From the NCBI GenBank assembly GCA_021307315.1, contig JAJSPD010000020.1:558001-622000 (forward strand): DNA of 64,000 nucleotides. The letters run 5' to 3'. The stretch is from Bisporella sp. PMI_857. Lineage: Eukaryota; Ascomycota; Leotiomycetes; Helotiales; Helotiaceae. Below the pieces are notes generated by a model. That model worked only from the letters and a program-made list of their open reading frames with translations, made no database searches and was not told where the DNA came from. Of the stretch, positions 56,129 to 64,000 are shown one piece after another. Positions within the stretch are counted from its first letter, which is position 1, and every line of letters starts with the position of its first letter. A program made the position numbers and the translations under genes.

Positions 56129-57592
56129 ATGCATGGCGAAATGGAGAGCGCTTTCACAATACCCACCCGCGGAACGCCTCTGGACGGGCTTCCCAATGAG
56201 ATCCTCTACAATATTTGCGAATGGCTTGGAGCAGACGCGTTCTCCGAAACAAGACCACCCACTAACATTGGAGCGCGAAATATTGCTCGTCTCGCCTTGT
56301 GTTCAAGACATCTATGGAGGGTCACTAGAGACGCTCTATACAAGGCCTTCGTGTACGACGATTTTGAATCTGCCTTTTTATTCTTGAGAACAATACTTGT
56401 CAAACCTGAACTAGCCCTTTTCGTAAAGGAGTTTGTCCAATATCTACATCATTCAGCATTCATAGAAGATACCAACTCTGTGCTGATTCGAGGCCTTGAA
56501 CTTGGCCATACGGCGTATGAAAATTTGAGAACCACTATGGCTGAACTTCATCCTTATCTCCAGCAGCCCGTGTTACAAACTGACGAGCCGATGCACTCCA
56601 TCCCCAATGCAAACCCTGGTTGTCCCATAGGTCCGCTTCTCTTGTTTTTGCTTCCCAATCTGGAGATTATCACAACAGTTTCCAAAGGTCTCGCGTTCGA
56701 CAATTTCCGCCCTGGCAGGGTGGCATATGTGGCTTACCGCCTCGCACACAGTGACTGCAGGAATGGACGAACACCACCGCAGAAGCTCAAATCTGTATTC
56801 CGCTACGACATAGGCCGACAGAATACCTTCTACAACCACTACCATTTCCACAATGTCGTCAATTACCTGCAAATAGCGTCTGTTGAAGAGGCTAAAATAT
56901 TCGGGATGGTTGAAGGTAACTGGAAGTTCAATGTCACCAGCTTAACCTTTTCAGGCTGTTGCCTTGATGGCTATCTCCTTATGTTATTTCTCCGGAAATG
57001 TCCTAATGTCAAGAAACTTCTTTACGATAAAGGCAGCATCAATCTAACAGATTATGGCACCCCTTTCACCGCCTATAGATTCCACGAAGCAATCGCCCAT
57101 CTTGAGCCCTGTCTCGAGGAACTAGTCCTGCTGAATGACTGGCGAGCTACAACAAGCGAAACATCTGGTCCAAGCCTGAAACCCGAATCTTTGAGACTAG
57201 GAATTATGACGCAGTTCCAAAATCTGCGCCGCCTCGACACGAACATATTCATACTCATCGGTGCAGGACGCGAGAGACTATGCCTGGTCGACGTGTTACC
57301 GTGTTCCCTGAGAAACCTCCGACTGACCGGTATCACGGGGTTTCCCACTGCAGCAGATGGGCACGACCTTATCAGGGACCTGATAGAGCGCAAAGAGACA
57401 GCAGTGCCACTGCTGAAAAACCTGGCGTTGGAATTTTCTTGGGACGGTGGCCCCGAGTTTGATGAGTACTCCGATGCGCTCAAACAGCAATGCCATCGAG
57501 CTAAAGTGAATTTGGTTGTGGAGACCCATCCGCCGAGGCTCTCCAGCGAATTCGGAACATTACAGACGTGGCAGTTGCCCAGTTTCTCTTGA
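56129..57592 (+). CDS. F-box-domain protein
   Basis: A single-exon gene. The first ATG is at 56129 (MHGEMESAF; the frame extends upstream only with a GTG), giving 487 residues. An F-box-like motif occupies about residues 18-75: TPLDGLPNEILYNICEWLG ... NIARLALCSRHLWRVTRDALY. The remainder has the leucine-spaced pattern of fungal F-box substrate-binding regions (VTSLTFSGCCLDGYLLMLFL, CLEELVLLNDW, QFQNLRRLDTN, PLLKNLALEF), suggesting irregular leucine-rich repeats. Family role: substrate adaptor of an SCF ubiquitin ligase, bound through Skp1. Targets are unknown. No membrane span or signal peptide. Confidence 0.8.
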   Translation: MHGEMESAFTIPTRGTPLDGLPNEILYNICEWLGADAFSETRPPTNIGARNIARLALCSRHLWRVTRDALYKAFVYDDFESAFLFLRTILVKPELALFVKEFVQYLHHSAFIEDTNSVLIRGLELGHTAYENLRTTMAELHPYLQQPVLQTDEPMHSIPNANPGCPIGPLLLFLLPNLEIITTVSKGLAFDNFRPGRVAYVAYRLAHSDCRNGRTPPQKLKSVFRYDIGRQNTFYNHYHFHNVVNYLQIASVEEAKIFGMVEGNWKFNVTSLTFSGCCLDGYLLMLFLRKCPNVKKLLYDKGSINLTDYGTPFTAYRFHEAIAHLEPCLEELVLLNDWRATTSETSGPSLKPESLRLGIMTQFQNLRRLDTNIFILIGAGRERLCLVDVLPCSLRNLRLTGITGFPTAADGHDLIRDLIERKETAVPLLKNLALEFSWDGGPEFDEYSDALKQQCHRAKVNLVVETHPPRLSSEFGTLQTWQLPSFS

Positions 57593-58124
57593 ACTTCCAG
57601 CCCACTGGAGGTCTGCCCTCCATGGATGGTTTCAATCATCCTACCTTCAATACCTAGGATTTTAGTCATGTGCGTGAGGCATAATGTGGAGAAGTACATG
57701 CTAGTAAACAATTCAGCTGCTTAGACGTCGATGCATCCGTGTAGGGAGACGAATACCAGATCTTTGAAGGGAAAGGCATGCGACTCTCTATCTTTCCTGC
57801 GCGTATCTATAACTATAATCTATAATACTTAGGATGGCAGGAGCGACATAGCGTCCCTGTAGTCCGCCTATGAAGGATCATGATTTCCAAATGGAAGTAA
57901 CTTTCTGGCTTAGCATAATTAGAGAAAGAATCCAACAATATTGGAAAACATTGACCCCATATACATTTGTCTATGCTATGTAAAGTATATGATAAGAAGC
58001 CCCTCCATTTGGTATCACGCCCGGAAACGCCCTCTCCCGAATTTCTCGCTGATAACTTTCCTTTTTGCCGTTAATATTTTAATGTTACAATCTGAATGTA
58101 AACTCCATTCGCAGCGAATCAACC
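57593..58124. other. Convergent intergenic region, F-box / TAF5
   Basis: 532 bp with 3' ends of two convergent genes. A 212-codon minus-strand frame (57711-57073) is antisense to the F-box gene and rejected. Confidence 0.45.
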
Positions 58125-61015
58125 TTATGGCAAAAAACAGCCGCCGGCCAAAAGCAAATTCATGCGTGTGAACTTCACCTTGTAGACAGGGGATTTCTTG
58201 GTTGGGAAGGCTGACAACTGGTCCGGTGTTATTGTCGTGTCTTTGCCTTTCTTCTTGTGGGCGCCGACGCCGGCCGTAGCTGGCTGCGCTGCTGCGGCTG
58301 TACCTAGAGCATCATCAGCCAAGCATAAAATAAGTTCACAACGTCAGTCACTATACCAGTGAGTCTAGTAGCATCCGCCTGTCCACCTGTACCAATAACC
58401 TCGCCATCAGTGTTCTTCACACCGTCAGCAGAAGCCTCGACGTCCCATAACCGGACTGTGCCATCTGCGCCACCGGACGCGAGCACTGTTGACTCAACGC
58501 TGAAGGAGAGCGACCAGATTCCCCCCTTCCCGTGGCCTCTGCACCGTTTGATTGCTGTTCCTTTAGCGAGATCCCAAAGGATGATACTCCCACCGTTGTC
58601 AGCTGATGCGAGAATCTTACCACTGGGACTACACTCCAGAGCGCTTATGGTATCTGTATGGCCGCTGAAGACACGGACACATTCTCCTGTCGTCAAGGAC
58701 CACATACGAACTGTCTTATCAGCGTTATCGCTAGCAGAGAAGATGTATGCGCCGTTAGGATGCCAGACAACTTGGTTAACGTTGGTATCGTGACCGACCA
58801 TCATCCGCAGATAAGAGATGTGGTCTTGAGCCCAAGCACGTACAGTTTTATCCCAACCACACGTTGCGAAGTAGTGTCCAAAAGGACCCCAGCGCACATT
58901 CCAGACTGGGCCATCGTGGCCTTTGTATACGATCAGACAGGTCCAGGCCTCTAAAGACCAGAGACGGACGGTCTTGTCGGAGGAAGAAGAGAGGAGGAGT
59001 CTCGGAGCTGTGGAGGGAATGGACTTTTCGTCCGCGCCATCAGGACCTTCTATGGAAGGCGAGAATGAGACGCTATATACAGGGGCAGAGTGGCCGATGA
59101 GGCGACGAGAGCTGACTGGGGCGGCGTCCTTAGTGTTGTTGATTGAGGGAAGAGGCTCGCCATGTAGATTCCAAACACGTATATAGGATTCTTCAGTACC
59201 AACAGCCACCATATTATTGTCGTCCGAGAATTCAATGGAGGTAATGGTGTCAAGGGTGTTGTGGAAAGTGAAAATGCAAACAGAGACAGCAGGACCGACT
59301 CCGCCAGTACGGCCTTCAATCTTGAATCGGTCTCGGTGCTCTTTGATCTTCTGAACTTCCATGATAACATCACGAGCTCGTGATGGCGGCAGTGGGATAT
59401 CATTACGACTAGGACCGTCTACGCTGTCCTCGCGCTTAATATTTAGATCAAAGTCCTCAACTAAGGAAGATTGACCGAGCACAGGCGGATTTCTGGCATC
59501 CTCATCCTCAAGAGCAGCACGGACATCCTGGGCTAAGTCATTCTCCATCGCCATAGCGCCAAGCTTGAGGACAGTATTGTTGTCCATCATATCCTTGTTA
59601 CTAACACCTGTAAAGGCTCCTGGAATTCCCTCTAGGAGATCTGCTTCCTCGACATTGCTATGAGCTTGATTTATGATTGCCTCGAAGCTGTATTGATCTA
59701 CTGGACCTCTAGCAGTGGTGGCGATGTGACAATATGTGGATAACAAATACAATATAGTGTTTCCTTGCTCCGGGTTGCTCTCCAAATGCGTGATAAGGTT
59801 TGCGTAAGCTGTGCTATTTAGAGGTATACGATATTTTGTGCCCCGATAGAGCTTGGCAGTTTCATTTTCCATCACTAGACCATCCGATTAGTGATGACGA
59901 GACTCGTTGTGTATTTGAGCATACCATGGGCTGGGCTTCTAATTGTTTCGAGGGTTTGGAGAACGTCATGGTGAATGTTGTCAAAATCTGACCCAAAAGC
60001 CCTTAAATAATTGCTTGCATCCTGAGGATATCCCTGCAGAACCATTTCTAAAAATGAGTATATGAAAACTGGCCATAAAATACGGCGAAGTTCATACTAA
60101 GGGGTGCAGCGCATTAGTCTCTTGTTCTATTCTCAGTAATGAAAGTTGGTTAGCATATTGTAGCCTACCTTGTAGATATCTAGGCTGGTTTCGACCCAAG
60201 ATTTTAGTAATTTGAATCCTTGACCATATTTTGAGACACCACCAACTCCGTTTGACGGGCCAGCTGGGCCTGCTGCACCTGCTCCATTCGTTGTGGCTGC
60301 CGGACCTGCACCGCTTGGTCGAGGTGGAATTGGCTTGCTATCTTTGTCAATCGTTTTGGACTCCTCGCGGAGAGTTTGCTCTGTACGATTGTAGCCCTTT
60401 TTGAGCAGATATTCAATGACCTAAAATAATTGATGGTTAGCCATAGGAATCCCAGCTAGTACAGCGGTAGTGGGAAGATTGACAAGCTTGTATGCGAACG
60501 CGTGTTGCTGCCGATTCGTCCCCGAGTTCATTTTGGAAACTGAAGCCCGTCTGATGATGAGACTGGCATCTGCAATATGATCTTTCACAGCCTCTCAAGC
60601 AAGCCCATTCGCTAGGACACAGTGTCGTGCAAATACATGAGCAGTTGTATCAGATTTGAACCGCACTGCCTTTGGAAGACGAAGGGAAGTATAACAAGGA
60701 ACTGAAGCTCTTCTACTTCCGGAGATGCTCGGCGATGAAAAGTGAACGGCTCTGAGATATGCTGATTCCACTTGGTTGAATGCATCTCAAGCGTTTATGG
60801 ACCCAAATATTGCCTCATATAATCCGATGAAGCATAGCACGTGATCTCAAAAGTACACTTACAATCTGATTCAAATTTTGCTGACTTAGAGTCTGTCCTT
60901 GGGGAGGAGGTCCCTGGCTTCCCTGGCCTTGTCCTTGGCCGGCCGGGCCTTGATTGTTCGGAGCGCCTCCGGCAGCTGGAGCATTTCCTCCTCCACCTTG
61001 ACCTGCCTGCGCCAT
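58125..61015 (-). CDS. TAF5: Transcription initiation factor TFIID/SAGA subunit TAF5
   Basis: Five exons: 61015-60863, 60420-60169, 60096-59925, 59874-58357, 58303-58125; 757 residues. A Gly/Gln-rich start leads into a LisH motif (LNQIVIEYLLKKGYNRTEQTL) split by the first intron. The TAF5 NTD2 domain follows (YELRRILWPVFIYSFLEMVL, NIHHDVLQTLETI, AKLYRGTKYRIPL). Then a WD40 propeller with repeated GH...W(D) units (HSAPVYSVSFSP, SSSDKTVRLWSL, GHDGPVWNVRWGPFG, GHTDTISALECSP, SGGADGTVRLWDV). The C-terminus TKKSPVYKVKFTRMNLLLAGG is typical of TAF5. The start at 61015 is the first ATG of the frame. It is a scaffold shared by TFIID and SAGA in the nucleus. The first intron is long, 442 nt. Confidence 0.95.
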
Positions 61016-61398
61016 CCGTTCAGCTCCAGGTGTCAAACTTCACAACGTCCAAATCTATCCAAATAAACTCATCCCATCAACCAAAGAATTCGCTTAATGA
61101 CTCGCCGCTTCCTGCCAGTCTTAGCGCGAGTTCAAAGTAGGATTCGAATGCTATCGAGGATGAAGTAATTGTTTATCGAAGACCATCCAGTGCAGAAGCG
61201 ATTCACCTTGCTAGGTCAATAAACGCTAGCGGCCGCCCACATATTGTCCGTGCATTTGAGCCTCATTATCCAAAACGAAGGACAGGACATGAGATGGACC
61301 GCGTCCAGCACATGCCAGATTGCAATTTTCTATTGATAAGCAGGAATTATTGAAATCTCCATTCCACGAGCTAGGTTCTCAACATTCGATATATCAAA
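61016..61398. promoter_or_regulatory. Bidirectional promoter TAF5 / MED11
   Basis: 383 bp separate the two start codons, which point away from each other, so both promoters must be here. It contains a NotI-like GCGGCCGC at about 61230. No TATA box recognised, as is common for housekeeping genes. Confidence 0.6.
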
Positions 61399-62005
61399 AT
61401 GAATCTTGGATCTCCTGCTAAAGCTGACTTTGTACCCTTCACAACGGCGGAGCACATCCAACAGATCAATGACATAGACCAGGTTTGTTCCATCTTCTAC
61501 GAAAATGGACCATGTCTCTAACTCTTGCAAGCGCGTCACTACTTTACTACAAAGCGTTGGCCATGCTCTAAAACTGCTCACCGCATCCAAGCTTCAGTCC
61601 TCTTCAGCAACAGATGCAAAAGACCGGCGCGAGGAGTTCAGGAATGCCACAAACACCTTTCTCAAGACGCTTCACGCTGTTGATATCGGATTACAGAGGC
61701 AGATCATGAGTCTAGAAGAAGAATCCATCATACCTCCCGAAACGCCAAAAGCCAGAGAAAGGGCGGCAAGGGCCGGCGTGGACTCGAGCGGACCCGCGGA
61801 CAAGGAGATTGTGGGAATCAATGACGGCGGCATGGGCAAATTAGATGTTGGTTGGCTCAATAGCAGGGGCGGAAGAGTTGAGCGGAGCATGGAAGCAGAT
61901 TTATGGTCAAGCGCAAAGAGCTTTTTGGAGACTGTAGATCTAGAGGGCGGAGTACTCAAGCCTAAGAACTCGAAGCGGGATGAGGATCATGACATGGATA
62001 CATAG
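61399..62005 (+). CDS. MED11: Mediator complex subunit 11
   Basis: Exons 61399-61482 and 61532-62005 give 185 residues. The 49-nt intron (GTTTGT, CTCTAAC branch, TGCAAG) joins FTTAEHIQQINDIDQ to RVTTLLQSVGHALKLLT, the conserved N-terminal helix pair of Med11. A second helical pair follows (REEFRNATNTFLKTLHAVDIGLQRQI, MSLEEESIIPP). The C-terminal half is fungal-specific, charged and partly disordered. Without the splice, the longest frame begins at 61505 and loses the first helix. Family role: with Med22 it forms part of the Mediator head that contacts RNA polymerase II and TFIIH. It is divergent from TAF5. Confidence 0.85.
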
Positions 62006-62364
62006 TATCAGTGTAGCCTGGAATAATTTATGGTGATGAGCCAGCTATCAATTATCTTCCCTGAGACACGTGTATTAGCCCTTGTAGACTGCCTTTCCAT
62101 CATGGACGAGACACATTCCCAAGTCTAATCATCAACTTAACATTGCTTCTACACAAATTGATTCTAAAATTCATCGAATCCCTGCTAGGAATTCTTTTGC
62201 GACAATCAACTGCGATGTTGAAAAGCTGTCATCCTAGCCTAGCCAGCTTTTATGCTGTGCACATGGTCTTGGCATGAGCACAACCCTGAGGTATCAACAG
62301 CAGCCTTGCTCTACCATTCCAGAGCTCACTTCATAGGAAGCTATTGCAGCCAGCACTACAAAAA
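62006..62364. other. Intergenic region upstream of VPS5
   Basis: 359 bp, carrying the MED11 3' end and VPS5 promoter. Nothing else recognised. Confidence 0.45.
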
Positions 62365-64000
62365 ATGGATATAGAGGGAGATGGAGACTCGCCTTGGGGT
62401 GGTATGTCAATTGGCTACTTTTGCCATTAGAAACAGACTAGAGGCTAATTGATATTTTGTTCTAGATGTTCCGTCGCAGGCACCTGTCAAATCACCCAAG
62501 GAGGAAGACACGCCAGTATTCGGAGGAGCTTCAGGTCAGTCACCAAATAGCAATGCAGCTCTTCAATTAACTTCGACAGAATCATCTGATAACTTGAAGC
62601 CCACACCATCCATCGATACCTCTGCGGCCGCACAATCTATCAAGTCGCCAACAACAAGGCATCCACGAACACCACGGCGTCCAGGACAGAATATAGCGCG
62701 CCTTGAAGCTCTAGATGACTCTTTAGGTCCATTGGGACCACTAGGCGACAATGCGCCAGCTGCGGTAGTCGACCAGCCTCCAGCGCCTCCGCAAAAAGAG
62801 CAAATATTAGCCTTGCGTCAAGCCACGTCTTCTATAAGCAGTCCGCTATCGAGGAGCATGCTGGACTCAGTGGATCTGAATGACGATGTGGAACGAAGTC
62901 CTGGACCTCGGATACCCCCTCCGGTACAGCCTTCGCAAGGAACTCCAGTACGGAGGGACACCCAGCCAAGTGTGAGCATTGAACAAGCAGCAAAGCCCAG
63001 CTTTGATATCACTGTGGGAGACCCCCATAAAGTTGGCGATCTGACGAGTTCACATATTGTTTATTTAGTGAAGACTAAGGTAATAGCGATTTCGTTCGTG
63101 ATAATATGATGAATGCTAATATTCCACAGACCTCTTCTAAAGCTTATCGTCAACCTGAATTTGCTGTAACAAGAAGATATAGAGATTTCTTATGGCTTTA
63201 CAATTCCTTGCATGGAAGCAACCCAGGGGTTGTCGTTCCTCCGCCTCCGGAAAAACAAGCCGTGGGACGATTCGATACGAACTTTGTGGAGTCTCGTCGG
63301 GCGGCTCTAGAAAGAATGCTCAACAAAATCGCTGCTCATCCTACTCTCCAACACGACGGAGACCTAAAGTTATTCCTTGAAAGCGAGGCATTCAATGTAG
63401 ATGTCAAGCACAAGGAGCGTAAAGAACCTGGTCTTGGCGAAAGTAAGGGCATGTTCAGCGGCCTTGGTCTCTCCGTTGGTGGAGGAGGAAAGTTTGTAGA
63501 ACAGGATGAGGTGAGTTAATGACTCCAAACAACTTATACTATATATTGATCTCTTCAGTGGTTCCATGAACGACGCGTTTATCTTGATGCATTGGAGAAC
63601 CAACTCAAGGCTCTGCTAAAGGCCATGGATACTGTAGTTACACAGCGGAAGGGCCTTTCAGAAGCTGCAGGGGATTTTTCCGCTTCTCTGCACTCCCTTT
63701 CCACAGTTGAGCTTTCGGCATCCTTATCCGGTCCGCTCGAGAGTCTATCGGATCTCCAAATCCGTATCAGAGAGCTGTATGATCGGCAGGCGCAACAAGA
63801 TGTGTTAACCTTAGGGATCACAATCGACGAGTACATCCGCCTTATTGGCAGTATAAAGTTGGCTTTTGGTCAACGCCAAAAGGCATACCACTCATGGCAT
63901 GCAGCTGAGTCTGAGATGCAAAAGCGCAAAGGAACTCAAGATAAACTTCTGCGCCAAGGAAAAACACAACAAGATCGTTTGGTGCAAATGAATGCTGATG
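62365..64000 (+). CDS. VPS5: Sorting nexin Vps5 (retromer), 5' part, truncated by the window
   Basis: Exons so far: 62365-62401, 62466-63079, 63130-63510, 63559 to the right edge. Residues 1-200 are Pro/Ser-rich and disordered. The PX domain spans exons 2-3: ITVGDPHKVGDLTSSHIVY, RRYRDFLWLYNSLHGSNPG, VVPPPPEKQAVGRF, FVESRRAALERMLNKIAAHP. These contain the RRYRDF arginine and proline loop used for PI3P binding. Exon 4 starts a BAR domain (ERRVYLDALENQLKALLKAM). Vps5 with Vps17 forms the membrane-bending half of retromer, recycling cargo from endosome to Golgi. A 45-nt in-frame stretch (62535-62579) could be an extra intron (GTCAGT...GACAG). The rest of BAR is outside the window. Confidence 0.9.

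Noticed and set aside
57073..57711. 212-codon minus-strand ORF
   Set aside because: Antisense shadow of the F-box protein coding sequence.
58359..59186. Plus-strand ORFs of 78-144 codons
   Set aside because: Antisense shadows of the TAF5 WD40 exon.

Overview
The window is nuclear DNA from a filamentous ascomycete (Pezizomycotina). The evidence is many short spliceosomal introns (about 44-150 nt, GT...CTAAY/CTGAY...AG), monocistronic genes on both strands, and fungal-specific families: a HET-domain protein, a CorA-like fungal membrane protein, an HSPA12-type Hsp70-like ATPase, and a giant ankyrin-type protein. A leotiomycete-like genome is possible, but the sequence alone does not settle the class. 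All exon models were made by hand from reading frame, splice motifs and remembered family conservation. No search was run.

Layout. 1-4.4 kb: N-terminus of an Afi1/MesA-type polarity protein running off the left edge (-), a myosin regulatory light chain-like EF-hand protein (+) with a likely GC-AG intron, and a six-exon CorA-like membrane protein (+). 4.4-8.2 kb: two small minus-strand genes (an acidic cytosolic protein and a short secreted protein) in gene-poor DNA. 8.2-15.3 kb: a full-length ABCC/MRP transporter and mitochondrial D-lactate dehydrogenase, both (-). 15.3-25 kb: a gene-poor stretch with one confident ORF, a 341-residue orphan. 25-31 kb: a Mn-type CDF transporter, a HET-domain gene with a reading-frame break, and a basic/acidic hypothetical protein, all (+). 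31-36 kb: a coiled-coil protein (-) divergent from an eight-exon Hsp70-like gene (+). 36-46 kb: FACT subunit Pob3 (-), a small conserved hypothetical (-), an 11-exon TPR protein (+), and two tiny single-membrane-span ORFs (-). 45.5-52.5 kb: a STAND-type-N-terminus protein (-) divergent from a 1589-residue ankyrin-like repeat protein (+). 53-64 kb: a secreted intradiol-dioxygenase-like protein, an F-box protein, TAF5 (-) head-to-head with MED11 (+), and the 5' part of sorting nexin VPS5 (+), cut by the right edge.

Working together. Core housekeeping functions (TFIID/SAGA TAF5, Mediator MED11, FACT Pob3, retromer VPS5, D-lactate dehydrogenase, cytokinesis light chain) sit among accessory genes of the kind linked to self/non-self recognition or stress (HET, Hsp70-like, giant ankyrin, STAND-like N-terminus). 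TAF5 and MED11 share a 383-bp divergent promoter. No transposon, CRISPR array, rRNA or tRNA gene was recognised.
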